Assembly: GCA_947289115.1 (NCBI GenBank)
Contig: CAMYPG010000005.1
Span: forward strand, 1 to 64,000
Origin: an uncultured Gardnerella sp.
GTDB taxonomy: Bacteria; Actinomycetota; Actinomycetes; Actinomycetales; Bifidobacteriaceae
Length of the DNA stretch: 64,000 bases
Direction: 5' to 3'
The notes below the pieces were generated by a model. It ran no database searches, had not been told where the DNA came from, and saw nothing but the letters and a program-made list of their open reading frames with translations. Positions 1-8,154 of the stretch are shown here, piece by piece. The position numbers and the translations under genes were made by a program. Numbering within the stretch: the first letter of the stretch is position 1; each line of letters starts with the position of its first letter.

Positions 1-121
1 GTTTTGCAGAAGAACACATCCATGCACAAACAAAGTTTTCAGGCAAACGACTTTTAAGAAGAAGTTGCATATATCGCAATACAAGCGTGTCATTATCAAC
101 AATTGCGTAAGTAGTGTTCAT
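1..121 (-). CDS. Response regulator, N-terminal fragment (runs off window start)
   Basis: An open frame begins at the ATG at 119-121 on the minus strand and stays open to base 1, giving about 40 residues. It starts MNTTYAIVDND and continues TLVLRYMQLLL, which resembles the first beta strand, acidic pair and first helix of a receiver (REC) domain, as in NarL/LuxR-type response regulators of bifidobacteria. A TATCAT -10-like hexamer (complement of 129-134) sits 7 bases before the ATG with no Shine-Dalgarno, so the message may be leaderless. The output domain lies outside the window, so the class of regulator is inferred from this short stretch. Confidence 0.5.
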   Translation of the reverse strand, partial: MNTTYAIVDNDTLVLRYMQLLLKSRLPENFVCAWMCSSAK

Positions 122-155
122 ACAATATATGATATCTTGTTTTGGAATCCGCTTA

Positions 156-626
156 TCAAGAGATGTGCGATTGTATTGTTTTTCTCAAATTATCAAGATT
201 GTACACATTAAAGTGCCATACGCTAGCACTTTCCGTTGGTACACTCCATTCTTCGGTTTTACTATTGACAGTAAAGCGAATTATTTGAGTTGTTGGCTTA
301 TTTATAACTTCAAAATTAGTGAGTTGATTCCACGGAATGCGACGAAGATGCTTATCGTCTAATTTAGCTAGATTACCCGAGCCTAAAATGGCATTCGGAT
401 TAACCACAATAAACTCATTATTAGTGGCAGCGACAATACGCGCATCAACGCCTTGCGCTACATAGAATAATTTAGGTAACAAAAATAGTTTGATTAAATC
501 TTTCCACCAAGGGTCGTATTTCATTGTAAATACATACGTCTTATCAACTGAAAGATTGTGATCTTTAAAATACTTGACGATATCTTCTTCTCGTATACCG
601 CGCAAAGGATTAGTCATAATAAGCAC
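156..626 (-). CDS. Small PH-domain-like hypothetical protein
   Basis: The product is 156 residues, with a strong AGGAGG-type ribosome site just upstream of the start (complement of about 630-640). I do not recognise a named family. No signal peptide or clear membrane span is visible, although residues about 42-58 (WWKDLIKLFLLPKLFYV) are hydrophobic and aromatic. The rest alternates short beta-like stretches (DARIVAATNNEFIVVNP, IPWNQLTNFEV, IIRFTVNSKTEEWSVP) and ends in an amphipathic helix. That pattern resembles bacterial PH/YokE-like folds that sense membranes or act in stress. It lies 34 bases upstream of the response-regulator fragment on the same strand. Function unknown. Confidence 0.6.
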   Translation of the reverse strand: MLIMTNPLRGIREEDIVKYFKDHNLSVDKTYVFTMKYDPWWKDLIKLFLLPKLFYVAQGVDARIVAATNNEFIVVNPNAILGSGNLAKLDDKHLRRIPWNQLTNFEVINKPTTQIIRFTVNSKTEEWSVPTESASVWHFNVYNLDNLRKTIQSHIS

Positions 627-779
627 CTCCTCGTGATTCTCGTTTTGTAAATTACCAACATACTAGCGTGCAGATTTTATCTACACAAATAAGCGTACCT
701 ATTTTTAACGATAGTGCTTTTAGAAAACTTTTTAAAAAACTTTTACTATTAGTAGTTTGTATGTTCCTAACAATCAATA

Positions 780-814
780 TTTAAGAATATTTCCGCTTTG
801 GAAATATTCTTAAA
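780..814. repeat. Outer palindrome A, left copy
   Basis: This is a perfect inverted repeat: arm TTTAAGAATATTTCC (780-794), loop GCTTT, arm GGAAATATTCTTAAA (800-814). A degenerate copy with the same 15+5+15 geometry lies at 1594-1628, on the other side of the toxin-antitoxin pair. Confidence 0.85.
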
Positions 815-832
815 TAGAGACATACTTATGGA

Positions 833-870
833 GTTATCGTGGCAGTTTTTGCGATTTTTGCCACGATAAC
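833..870. repeat. Inner palindrome B, left copy
   Basis: Perfect 12-base arms GTTATCGTGGCA (833-844) and TGCCACGATAAC (859-870) surround a T-rich loop. The same arms recur at 1529-1575. The element sits upstream of the broken toxin gene, so it may also act as an operator or attenuator. Confidence 0.85.
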
Positions 871-926
871 TGATATGATTGTTTACTTATATTGCAAAAC
901 TGTATCCTACAGGATAAAATACTTTT

Positions 927-1239
927 ATGGAGATACTTAAAACAGATGAGTATCGCAATTGGATGAAAAAACTTTCGCGGTACTCAATCTAAAGCTCGAA
1001 TTAACGCGAGGCTGAGATTATGTGAAATTGCAGGTAAGCCAGTAGGTGATTTGCATCCAGTTTGCAATGGTATTAGTGAACTGCGTTTCACTTTTGGACC
1101 AGGGTATCGTGTGTATTTTGCACAAAAAGGCTTAAAACTAATGCTATTACTTGCTGGTGGAGATAAAAGTAGTCAAAGTAAAGATATTAAGCAAGCGAAG
1201 ATACTTCTCGCACAATTAATTGAGGAGAAAAAATGGTAA
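927..1239 (+). pseudogene. HigB/RelE-type addiction-module toxin, frameshifted
   Basis: The ATG at 927 opens MEILKTDEYRNWMKKLSR, the usual N-terminus of the phage Gp49-like HigB toxin family, but this frame stops at 990. The remainder continues in another frame from about 979 (GTQSKARINARLRLCEIAGK, then ISELRFTFGPGYRVYF, GGDKSSQSKDIKQAK) and ends at 1239. Together the two pieces cover a complete toxin of about 100 residues, so one indel near 978-981 separates them. Toxins of this family cleave mRNA at the ribosome. The reading overlaps the antitoxin start by 7 bases, as in intact modules. It is probably inactive unless frameshifting or a sequencing error explains the break; a TTG at 1051 could start a truncated 62-residue product. 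Confidence 0.75.
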
Positions 1240-1520
1240 ATATAAGTAAATGGGATGCGAGTGAGTATCTTGAGGACGATGATGATGTTATTGCATATCT
1301 AAATGCTGCAGCAGAACTTAACGATCCTCGCTTGTTGCAAGCTGCTATAGGTGATATTGCAAAAGCTCGAGGAATGAAAGAGATTGCTCAAAAAGCTGAG
1401 GTTGGAAGGGAAAGCCTTTACAAAAGCTTAAGACGAGACGGCAATCCTAGTTTTCAAACTATTGCGAAGGTTGTTCAAGCGTTGGGTGGACGTATTGCAA
1501 TAGAACCAGCAAATGCGTGA
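1233..1520 (+). CDS. HigA-type antitoxin (XRE helix-turn-helix)
   Basis: This 95-residue protein matches the 'putative addiction module antidote' family that partners HigB-like toxins. It has an acidic N-terminal segment (YLEDDDDVIAYLNAAAELND) followed by an HTH core: IAKARGMKEIAQKAEVGRESLYKSL, then NPSFQTIAKVVQALG. The GGRIAIEP C-terminus is also typical. The antitoxin would bind and silence the toxin and repress its own operon. The ATG overlaps the end of the toxin reading and is preceded by GAGGAG (about 1222-1227). It appears intact even though the toxin is broken, so it may survive as an orphan antitoxin. Confidence 0.8.
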   Translation: MVNISKWDASEYLEDDDDVIAYLNAAAELNDPRLLQAAIGDIAKARGMKEIAQKAEVGRESLYKSLRRDGNPSFQTIAKVVQALGGRIAIEPANA

Positions 1521-1528
1521 CGCACATA

Positions 1529-1575
1529 GTTATCGTGGCAAAAATTGCAAAATTAGCAAAAACTGCCACGATAAC
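1529..1575. repeat. Inner palindrome B, right copy
   Basis: The arms GTTATCGTGGCA (1529-1540) and TGCCACGATAAC (1564-1575) are identical to those at 833-870, with a longer A-rich loop of 23 bases. It begins 8 bases after the antitoxin stop and may also act as a terminator-like hairpin. Confidence 0.85.
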
Positions 1576-1593
1576 TCAGTAAGTACGCGGATA

Positions 1594-1628
1594 TTTAAAA
1601 ATAGTTCCAAAACGGAAATATTCTTAAA
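1594..1628. repeat. Outer palindrome A, right copy (degenerate)
   Basis: The right arm GGAAATATTCTTAAA (1614-1628) is identical to that of the left copy. The left arm (1594-1608) matches its counterpart at 13 of 15 bases, and the loop is AAAAC. Confidence 0.75.
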
Positions 1629-1642
1629 TAATTAAATAAAAA

Positions 1643-1672
1643 AGGTTGCTTATGAAAGTGCATAAGCAACCT
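1643..1672 (-). terminator. Terminator of the nrdHIEF operon
   Basis: The hairpin has arms AGGTTGCTTATG and CATAAGCAACCT with a six-base loop. On the minus strand it is followed by a run of T (complement of 1636-1642). It lies about 40 bases past the nrdF stop. Confidence 0.85.
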
Positions 1673-1711
1673 AATTAATTAGTAAAGCGACTAGTGGTTA
1701 GCGACTAGCGA

Positions 1712-2806
1712 CTAGAAGTCCCAATCATCGTCGTCGGTTTCAACAGACTTGCCCATAATGTAGCTGGAACCAGAGCCGGAGAAGAAGTCGTGATTTTCGT
1801 CGGCTGCAGGAGAAAGAGCAGCGAGAATTTCTGGGCTTACGTGAGTTTCTTCTTCGCTGTACTTAGCAGGGTAGCCAAGGTTCATTAAAGCTTTGTTAGC
1901 GTTGTAACGCACGAAGTCAAAAACGTCATCGTGGAAGTCAAATCCTTCGTAAATCTGACCAGAATACTCAACTTCCAAATCATACAAAGTATCAAGCAAG
2001 TTCATAGTGAACTTTTCAAGATTCTTCTTGTCGTTCTCGCTTCTAAGCTCCAAACCGCGCTGGAACTTGTAGCCAGAATAGTAGCCGTGAATCGCCTTAT
2101 CTCGCAAAATCAAGCGAATCATATCGGCAGTATTCATCATCTTGCCGCGAGAAGCAAAATAAAGCGGAAGATAGAATCCCGCGTAAAGAAGAAGCGAAGA
2201 AAGCATAGTTGCTGCAATCTTGCGCTTAAGCGGATCTTCGCTCTCGTACTCGCAAAGCACGGTGGTAACGCGCTGCTGCAAAACATCGTTTCCAACAGCC
2301 CAACGGTAAGCCTCGTCAATCTCCTCGCTAGAGCAAAGAGTGGAGAAAATAGAGGAGTAGGAGCGCGCGTGAATCGACTGCATAAAAGCAATATTCGTGT
2401 AAATAGCCTGCTCGTGCTCCGTGCGAGCGTGCTCAATCTGGCAAAGCTCGCCAATAGTTGCCTGGCTGGTATCAAGCAAAGTCAAGCCTGTAAAAACGCG
2501 AGTAGTGGTCTTGCGCTCAAGATCGGTGAGGGAACGCCAAGAAGGAATATCGTTGCTCAGCGGAACCTTTTCTGGAAGCCAGAAGTTAGCAATAAGGCGA
2601 TTCCAAACGTCCAAATCCTTGTCGTCAACAATATTATTCCAATTAACTGGGCGCACGCGAGATCCGTGATGATAGCGGTATTGAGCTGGGGTGATGGAAT
2701 CTGCCATCATAGCGTCGTCTGCGATTACGCGGTTCGTGCCGAAAGGCTTATCTAAGCTACTGCGAAGTTCTGTTGGATCGAGCGCAGTTGGGCTGAGTTC
2801 TGTCAT
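1712..2806 (-). CDS. nrdF: Ribonucleotide reductase beta subunit, metal-free class Ie (QSK) type
   Basis: NrdF supplies the radical that lets NrdE reduce ribonucleoside diphosphates to deoxynucleotides. The 364-residue protein has the normal fold and the usual acidic tail ending DDDDWDF. Canonical NrdF binds two metals through Asp, three or four Glu and two His. With E. coli NrdF spacing, the sites here read D112, Q143 (FMQSIHARSY), H146, S203 (LSSLLLYAGFYLP), K237 (RDKAIHGYY) and H240. Three metal-binding Glu are thus replaced by Gln, Ser and Lys. This QSK triad defines one subgroup of class Ie NrdF, shown in other bacteria to work without metal through a DOPA radical on the tyrosine equivalent to Y150 here. 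It is the last gene of nrdHIEF, 82 bases after nrdE. Confidence 0.95.
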   Translation of the reverse strand: MTELSPTALDPTELRSSLDKPFGTNRVIADDAMMADSITPAQYRYHHGSRVRPVNWNNIVDDKDLDVWNRLIANFWLPEKVPLSNDIPSWRSLTDLERKTTTRVFTGLTLLDTSQATIGELCQIEHARTEHEQAIYTNIAFMQSIHARSYSSIFSTLCSSEEIDEAYRWAVGNDVLQQRVTTVLCEYESEDPLKRKIAATMLSSLLLYAGFYLPLYFASRGKMMNTADMIRLILRDKAIHGYYSGYKFQRGLELRSENDKKNLEKFTMNLLDTLYDLEVEYSGQIYEGFDFHDDVFDFVRYNANKALMNLGYPAKYSEEETHVSPEILAALSPAADENHDFFSGSGSSYIMGKSVETDDDDWDF

Positions 2807-2888
2807 AATTACTCCTGATTTTGTGTTTACGTTTTATAAAATTTTTAAGTTTTTGATTTAATTTGCGAAAGATTTACAACCATAAGGT

Positions 2889-5111
2889 TTACAGCGTGCA
2901 GCTTACGCAACCCTCGATTTCTGTACCTTCCAAAGCCTTCTGGCGAATACGAATGTAGTAAAGAGTCTTAATACCCTTACGCCACGCGTAAATCTGAGCT
3001 TTGTTCAAATCGCGAGTAGTCGTAGTGTCTGGGAAGAACAAAGTAAGAGACAATCCCTGATCTACATGCTGAGTTGCCTCCGCGTAAGTGTCAATAATTG
3101 CCTTCCAACCAATCTCGTAAGCATCCTTAAAGTACTGCATATTGTCATTCGTCATGTATGCAGCAGGGTAGTAGACGCGGCCAACTTTGCTCTCTTTGCG
3201 AATCTCAATGCGAGAAGCAATCGGGTGTATTGAACTCGTGGAATGGTTTATGTACGATATGGAACCAGTTGGAGGAACAGCCTGCAAATACTCATTGTAA
3301 ATGCCATCGCGCAAAATCTCGTCGCGCAATTGCTCCCAATCCGAAACGGTTGGAATTGCAACGTTAAAACGAGCAAACAAATCGCGAACCTTTTGAGTTT
3401 TAGGCTCAAGCGAGCGGCTGCCATCAGTGTACTTATCGAAGTAGTTGCCTTTTCCTGCAGGCTTAGCGTAAGCGCTAGTCTTAAAGCTTGCAAAAGCAGT
3501 CCCGCGCTCTACAGCCAAAGCGTGAGAAGCCTTATAAGCGTGGTAAGCAACCGTCATAAAGTACATGTCTGTAAAGTCAAGAGCTTCCTCGCTTCCGTAC
3601 TGCATGTGCTCGCGAGCAAGGAAACCGTGCAAATTCATTTGACCCAAGCCAATAGCATGGCCCTCTGCGTTTCCGCGACGAATCGAAGGCACGGAATCAA
3701 TCGAAGTATGCTCCGAAACAGACGTGAGCGCGCGCACAGCCAAATCAACGCTTGTATCCAAGTCACCGTCCATCGCCTTAGCAATATTAAGCGAGCCAAG
3801 ATTGCAAGAAATATCGCGACCAACGTGGCTATAAGACAAGTCGGCGTTATAAGTGCTTGCCTCTTGAGTTTGCAAAATCTCGGAGCACAAGTTGCTCATA
3901 GTAATGCGGCCTTCAATAGGATTTGTGCGATTTACAGTATCTTCAAACAAAATGTAAGGGTAGCCAGACTCAAACTGAATCTCCGCAAGCGTCATAAAGA
4001 ATTCGCGAGCATCAATGTACTTCTTGTGAATGCGAGGATTTGCAACCATCTCATCGTAATGCTCAGTAACAGAAATGTCTGCAAAAGGCTTGCCATATTC
4101 GCGCTCAACGTCGTAAGGGCTAAACAAAGCCATCTTTTCCTTACGCTTAGCAAGCTCAAAAGTAATATCTGGAATCACAACACCCAAAGAAAGCGACTTA
4201 ATACGAATCTTCTCGTCCGCGTTCTCGCGCTTAGTGTCAAGGAAACGCATAATATCTGGGTGGTGAGCGCTAATATACACGGCACCAGCGCCCTGACGAG
4301 CGCCAAGCTGATTAGCATAAGAGAATGAATCTTCCAAAAGCTTCATAACAGGCACAACGCCACTCGACTGATTTTCGATGCGCTTAATAGGAGCACCAAG
4401 CTCGCGCAAATTCGTAAGAAGCAGAGCCACGCCGCCGCCGCGCTTAGAAAGCTGCAAAGCAGAGTTAATTCCGCGTGCAATAGACTCCATATTATCTTCC
4501 AAACGCACGAGGAAGCAGCTCACAGCCTCTCCGCGCTGAGCTTTACCAAGATTCAAGAACGTTGGAGTGGCTGGCTGGAATCGGCCTGCAAGCATCTCGT
4601 CCAAATAGTTGAGCGCTGCTTTTTCGTCTCCGTCTGCAAGTTCCAAAGCGACTGCAGCTGCGCGCTGAGCGAAGTTTTCCAAATATTGCTTGCCGTCGAA
4701 AGTCTTCAAAGCGTAAGAAGTGTAGAACTTAAAAGCACCCAAGAATGTGCCAAAAGTGTGGTGAGCAGATTCCGCGTGCTCGTAGAACTTATCTAGAAAC
4801 TCGCTGCTATACTTGCCGAACACGTTTCCGTTGTAGTAGTAGTTGCTAATCAAATAGTTCAAGCGCTCATGAGTTGAAGCAAACTTCATGCTGTGTTCTT
4901 GCACGTAACCCGAAACGTAAAGCTTTTCTGCTTCCTGATCTTTATCAAACTGAATACCTTTTTCTGGGTCGAAAAGACCGAGCATAGCGTTAAGAACGTG
5001 GTAGTCGCGGCTGTTGCGAATGCGCTCTGCTGTGCTGCTAGCAGTGTTGGTGTCGTCAGTGTGATCAAGATTAAGCGAAGTAGATTCGCTCATCGGATCC
5101 GTGCTATTCAT
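2889..5111 (-). CDS. nrdE: Ribonucleoside-diphosphate reductase alpha subunit (class Ib/Ie)
   Basis: This is the catalytic subunit, 740 residues, that reduces NDPs to dNDPs in the cytoplasm using the radical supplied by NrdF. Visible active-site residues are C199 ([11 protein letters not shown]) and C436 (ISCNLGSLN) as the redox pair, C409 and E411 (SNLCSEIL) for radical chemistry, and the C-terminal pair C735/C738 (CVSCTL) that takes electrons from NrdH. The [18 protein letters not shown] block near residue 620 is also typical. There is no long N-terminal ATP cone, as usual for NrdE. It lies in the nrdHIEF operon, 81 bases after nrdI. No key residue is missing, so the substitutions in the partner NrdF are not part of general decay. 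Confidence 0.96.
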   Translation of the reverse strand: MNSTDPMSESTSLNLDHTDDTNTASSTAERIRNSRDYHVLNAMLGLFDPEKGIQFDKDQEAEKLYVSGYVQEHSMKFASTHERLNYLISNYYYNGNVFGKYSSEFLDKFYEHAESAHHTFGTFLGAFKFYTSYALKTFDGKQYLENFAQRAAAVALELADGDEKAALNYLDEMLAGRFQPATPTFLNLGKAQRGEAVSCFLVRLEDNMESIARGINSALQLSKRGGGVALLLTNLRELGAPIKRIENQSSGVVPVMKLLEDSFSYANQLGARQGAGAVYISAHHPDIMRFLDTKRENADEKIRIKSLSLGVVIPDITFELAKRKEKMALFSPYDVEREYGKPFADISVTEHYDEMVANPRIHKKYIDAREFFMTLAEIQFESGYPYILFEDTVNRTNPIEGRITMSNLCSEILQTQEASTYNADLSYSHVGRDISCNLGSLNIAKAMDGDLDTSVDLAVRALTSVSEHTSIDSVPSIRRGNAEGHAIGLGQMNLHGFLAREHMQYGSEEALDFTDMYFMTVAYHAYKASHALAVERGTAFASFKTSAYAKPAGKGNYFDKYTDGSRSLEPKTQKVRDLFARFNVAIPTVSDWEQLRDEILRDGIYNEYLQAVPPTGSISYINHSTSSIHPIASRIEIRKESKVGRVYYPAAYMTNDNMQYFKDAYEIGWKAIIDTYAEATQHVDQGLSLTLFFPDTTTTRDLNKAQIYAWRKGIKTLYYIRIRQKALEGTEIEGCVSCTL

Positions 5112-5192
5112 GGTGTTTATTCCTTTCCTCGTGCGTTAGTTTTGCTTTTCAAACGCTGTTTTTTGTTGATTTTGTTGATTTTGTTTATTTGT

Positions 5193-5693
5193 TTATTTCG
5201 TTTCTTCTGTTTCTTTTAATTGCCTTAAAAATTTTGGTATTCCCTGCGCTACTTTTTCTATATCTTCTGCAGTTCCTGTAAGTTCAAACGAATACATATT
5301 TGGGATTGCGCATTTTCCAGCGATTTGACCGCCTGCAGCGCAATATGCATCTCCAAAATTCGTATTTCCAGAAGATATTACGCCGCGAATAAACGAACGA
5401 TTTTCGCGATTATTTAGGAATTTGCGCACTTGCATTGGTATTGCTTTAGATATGTTTCCTCCGCCGTAAGTCGGTACAATCAAAACGTATGGCTCGCGCA
5501 CGTGCAATTCTGGCTCTTTTGGTCGAAGCGGTATGCGATATACGTTCACATTGTTGCTTGGAAAATCGCAATTTTTCACGAATCGTAGTGTGTTTTCGGA
5601 GACGGAAGAAAAATAGACTACAGCTCCGATTGATTCGCCTTGTGCGCGCGCTTCTGGCTCGCTTGGTTGTGACATATTTTCTTGATCACACAT
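5193..5693 (-). CDS. nrdI: NrdI flavodoxin-like activator of ribonucleotide reductase
   Basis: This small flavoprotein activates NrdF. In class Ib it feeds oxidant to the dimanganese site; in class Ie it is required for hydroxylating the NrdF tyrosine. The 166-residue product shows the NrdI pattern: [18 protein letters not shown] for the FMN phosphate loop (about 24-42), [11 protein letters not shown] (about 70-80) and [21 protein letters not shown] (about 102-122), followed by the FELTGT motif. The first 20 or so residues are polar and look unstructured. An internal start at M7 is possible. It is the second gene of the operon, 66 bases after nrdH. Confidence 0.95.
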   Translation of the reverse strand: MCDQENMSQPSEPEARAQGESIGAVVYFSSVSENTLRFVKNCDFPSNNVNVYRIPLRPKEPELHVREPYVLIVPTYGGGNISKAIPMQVRKFLNNRENRSFIRGVISSGNTNFGDAYCAAGGQIAGKCAIPNMYSFELTGTAEDIEKVAQGIPKFLRQLKETEETK

Positions 5694-5759
5694 TTTTATG
5701 CTTCTTGATTGCTTTGATTATTTTGATTGTTGATTGTTTATTCTTGATTGTTGATTGCT

Positions 5760-6020
5760 TTAATTATTTTTATTGCTTTGATTTTCGTCTTCTAGTTGGC
5801 TTGCGATTTGCGCAATCAAATCTGGGCGATACCCACTCCACGACGAGTTTGGAGTAATCACCACTGGCGCTTGGCGATATCCTGCTGCGCGCAATTGGTC
5901 TAAAGTAGAAGGGCTTTGAGTTAAATCTACTGTTTCAAAATTCACGCCTAGCTTAGTGAATTGACGCTTTGTGGCATCGCACTGCGGGCAATGTGGCTTT
6001 GTGAAAACTGTAATAGTCAC
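5760..6020 (-). CDS. nrdH: NrdH glutaredoxin-like electron donor
   Basis: NrdH is a thioredoxin-fold protein that reduces the C-terminal cysteines of NrdE and is itself reduced by thioredoxin reductase. The 86-residue product starts MTITVFTKPHCPQCDATKRQF, with the CPQC redox motif at residues 11-14. The typical APVVITPNSSWSGYRPDLI segment follows. The last 10 residues (DENQSNKNN) are low-complexity, encoded by a T-rich stretch. It is the first gene of nrdHIEF; the start is preceded by a GGGAG site and, further upstream, a pair of NrdR-like boxes. Confidence 0.95.
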   Translation of the reverse strand: MTITVFTKPHCPQCDATKRQFTKLGVNFETVDLTQSPSTLDQLRAAGYRQAPVVITPNSSWSGYRPDLIAQIASQLEDENQSNKNN

Positions 6021-6452
6021 GGTTCGTCTCCCTTCGTTATGTGGTGTTTAAATCTTTTTGTTTGATGATTATTTAAGTTTGTGCTTTTTGGCACGATTTA
6101 ACAGTCTACTACCACTTAACACTATTTATAGTGGCGTGTTGTATGTCTAATCCCTATATTTAGTGTGCCCAAATTTTTGGCTATCACGCGTGTCTATAAG
6201 ATTTAAGCGGTATTTATGTTTTTTTAATAGCGACTAATAAAAGTAAAAATGTAATCTTTATCACAAAATCGCGATTAACGCGTGGGTTATGTCGTAGGTT
6301 TTGTGATCGTATGAATGACGCTTGTGCATATAGGTAGATAAACTTAAAAAAGTGTGTTTTGATTGGTTAAGTGTTAAAAATAAAGCAATCATAAAATAAT
6401 AAAACGGTTATAAATATTACGGTTATAAATATTAAAAGATAGAGGTGTCATT
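6021..6452. other. Divergent nrdHIEF / gnd intergenic region
   Basis: This 432-base AT-rich spacer holds the NrdR boxes on the nrd side. On the gnd side it has a 9-base inverted repeat ATCACAAAA (6260-6268) / TTTTGTGAT (6299-6307), which could be an operator. A GTCGTAGGTTTT copy at 6291-6302 matches the tandem repeat found after nth. No open frame of interest is visible. Confidence 0.6.
6119..6166. promoter_or_regulatory. Pair of NrdR boxes upstream of nrdHIEF
   Basis: Two 16-base sites resemble the NrdR consensus (acaCwATATawwGtgt): ACACTATTTATAGTGG (6119-6134) and TCCCTATATTTAGTGT (6151-6166). The first contains a perfect 14-base palindrome. Their centres are 32 bases apart, about three helical turns, the classic spacing for cooperative NrdR binding. 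NrdR represses ribonucleotide reductase operons when dATP is plentiful. The boxes lie about 100-146 bases upstream of nrdH. The nrdR gene is not in this window. Confidence 0.75.
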
Positions 6453-7907
6453 ATGACGGAAGCCCAGGCAAATATTGGCGTTGTTGGTTTAGCGGCTATG
6501 GGGTCGAATTTAGCGAGAAATCTTGCACATCACGGTAATACAGTTGCTGTTTACAATCGTCATTATTCACGCACCGAAACTTTAATGAATGAGCACGGCA
6601 GTGAAGGTGCTTTCGTTCCTGCTAAAACTGTTGAAGAATTTGTGTCTTCGCTTAAGCGTCCACGCACTGCAATCATTATGGTAAAAGCTGGTGCTCCTAC
6701 AGACGCTGTTATTGAAGAGCTTGCAAACGCTATGGAGCCAGGAGATATTATTGTTGACGGCGGAAACTCCTACTTTGAAGACACAATTCGCAGAGAGCGT
6801 AACATTCGCGCGCGCGGTCTTCACTACGTTGGTTGCGGTGTTTCTGGTGGCGAAGAAGGCGCGCTTCGCGGTCCTTCTATGATGCCAGGTGGCACGGAGG
6901 AGTCTTGGAAGACTCTTGGCCCTATTTTAAAGTCGATTGCAGCTGTTGCAGAAGGCGAGCCTTGCGTAACTCATATTGGCACTGATGGCGCTGGCCACTT
7001 TGTAAAGATGGTTCACAACGGTATTGAGTACTCGGATATGCAGCTTATTGCCGAAAGCTACGATTTAATGCTTCGCGGCTTGGGTATGAAGTCTGAAGAC
7101 ATTGCAGATGTGTTTAGCGAGTGGAATAAGGGCGAGCTTGATTCTTATTTGATTGAGATTACGGCGGATGTTTTGCGACAGAAGGATGCTAAGACTGGTA
7201 AGCCTTTGGTTGAGATGATGGTGGATCACGCTGGTATGAAGGGCACGGGTACTTGGACTGTGCAGTCTGCGCTTTCTCTCGGAATACCTGTAACGGGTAT
7301 TGCTGAAGCTGTGTTTGCTCGCGGACTCTCAAGCCAAGTTGCTTTGCGTGAAGCTGCCGAAAGCCAAGGTTTGACTGGCCCAGATATGCATTTTGATTTT
7401 AGCGATTCTGAGCGCAAGGCGTTTATTGAGGATATTCGCCAAGCTTTGTACGCTTCTAAGATTGTTTCTTACGCTCAGGGATTCGACGAGATTGCAGCTG
7501 CTGCAATTGAGCATGATTGGAAGATCGACCAGGCTGCTGTTGCTCGCATTTGGCGAGGCGGATGCATTATTCGTGCACAATTCTTAAACCGCGTTTCCGA
7601 GGCTGTTGAATCTGGGCAGGCAAGTGTTTCCTTGATTTTTGCTCCTTACTTTAAGGATGCTATTGAAAAGTCTCAGGCTGCTTGGCGCCGTGTTATTGCG
7701 CGCGCAGTTGAGCACGGGGTTCCTGTGCCAGCATTCTCTAGCTTGCTCGCATACTACGATGGCTTGCGTTCCAAGCGTTTGCCAGCTTCGCTTATTCAGG
7801 CTCAGCGCGATTTCTTCGGCGCTCACACTTACGGTCGTATTGACGAGCCAGGAGTATTCCACACTTTGTGGGCAGAGCCTAATCGCCCAGAAGTAAAGCA
7901 GGATTAA
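6453..7907 (+). CDS. gnd: 6-phosphogluconate dehydrogenase (decarboxylating)
   Basis: The enzyme oxidises and decarboxylates 6-phosphogluconate to ribulose 5-phosphate, making NADPH in the oxidative pentose-phosphate branch. The 484-residue protein has an N-terminal Rossmann motif (GLAAMGSNLARNLAHHG, about 11-27), the substrate motif VDGGNSYF and the catalytic stretch GAGHFVKMVHNGIEYSDMQ with its lysine. The C-terminal helical half (IWRGGCIIRAQFL, RDFFGAHTYGR) matches the long homodimeric form. An AGAGGTG ribosome site precedes the ATG. It is transcribed away from nrdHIEF and faces pgl-opcA-zwf, which supply its substrate. Confidence 0.97.
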   Translation: MTEAQANIGVVGLAAMGSNLARNLAHHGNTVAVYNRHYSRTETLMNEHGSEGAFVPAKTVEEFVSSLKRPRTAIIMVKAGAPTDAVIEELANAMEPGDIIVDGGNSYFEDTIRRERNIRARGLHYVGCGVSGGEEGALRGPSMMPGGTEESWKTLGPILKSIAAVAEGEPCVTHIGTDGAGHFVKMVHNGIEYSDMQLIAESYDLMLRGLGMKSEDIADVFSEWNKGELDSYLIEITADVLRQKDAKTGKPLVEMMVDHAGMKGTGTWTVQSALSLGIPVTGIAEAVFARGLSSQVALREAAESQGLTGPDMHFDFSDSERKAFIEDIRQALYASKIVSYAQGFDEIAAAAIEHDWKIDQAAVARIWRGGCIIRAQFLNRVSEAVESGQASVSLIFAPYFKDAIEKSQAAWRRVIARAVEHGVPVPAFSSLLAYYDGLRSKRLPASLIQAQRDFFGAHTYGRIDEPGVFHTLWAEPNRPEVKQD

Positions 7908-7929
7908 ATCAAAATAATATTTATAACTA

Positions 7930-7961
7930 ACATGCCTTTGCATTATTATGCAGAGGCATGT
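7930..7961 (+). terminator. Hairpin after gnd
   Basis: The arms ACATGCCTTTGCAT (7930-7943) and ATGCAGAGGCATGT (7948-7961) pair with one G-T. The T run (TTTTTT near 7976) is about 15 bases downstream, so termination strength is uncertain. Confidence 0.55.
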
Positions 7962-8154
7962 ACTCTATTCTGCTCTTTTTTAGCATATTTTATTGCTGAA
8001 TTTTACTAATATTCTTAAATTGATTGATTTCCTTGATATTTCAATGGTTTTATGAAGATTTTCCCAAATGCGCCATGTTTTAAACATGCTATTTTCGCAT
8101 TTGCGCCAATTTATGTAGCGCATTTAATTTTTGACTTGCTGAATATTATGCAGA

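Larger units (their letters stand above)
780..1628. mobile_element. Toxin-antitoxin cassette with mirror-image palindromic ends
   Basis: The order is A (780-814), 18 bases, B (833-870), toxin and antitoxin, B' (1529-1575), 18 bases, A' (1594-1628). The two ends therefore form a composite inverted repeat of about 90 bases. The two 18-base spacers also resemble each other as reverse complements at 11 of 18 positions. There is no transposase inside and no clear target duplication at the edges. I infer a small non-autonomous mobile cassette of MITE type; the symmetry is seen directly, the mobility is not. Confidence 0.5.

Noticed and set aside
3243..4328. Long open frame antisense to nrdE
   Set aside because: The product has no recognisable motifs and lies wholly within the conserved nrdE; it is a shadow frame.
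5161..5780. T-rich runs around nrdI and nrdH as regulatory repeats
   Set aside because: They are simple low-complexity sequence that partly encodes the polar ends of the proteins.
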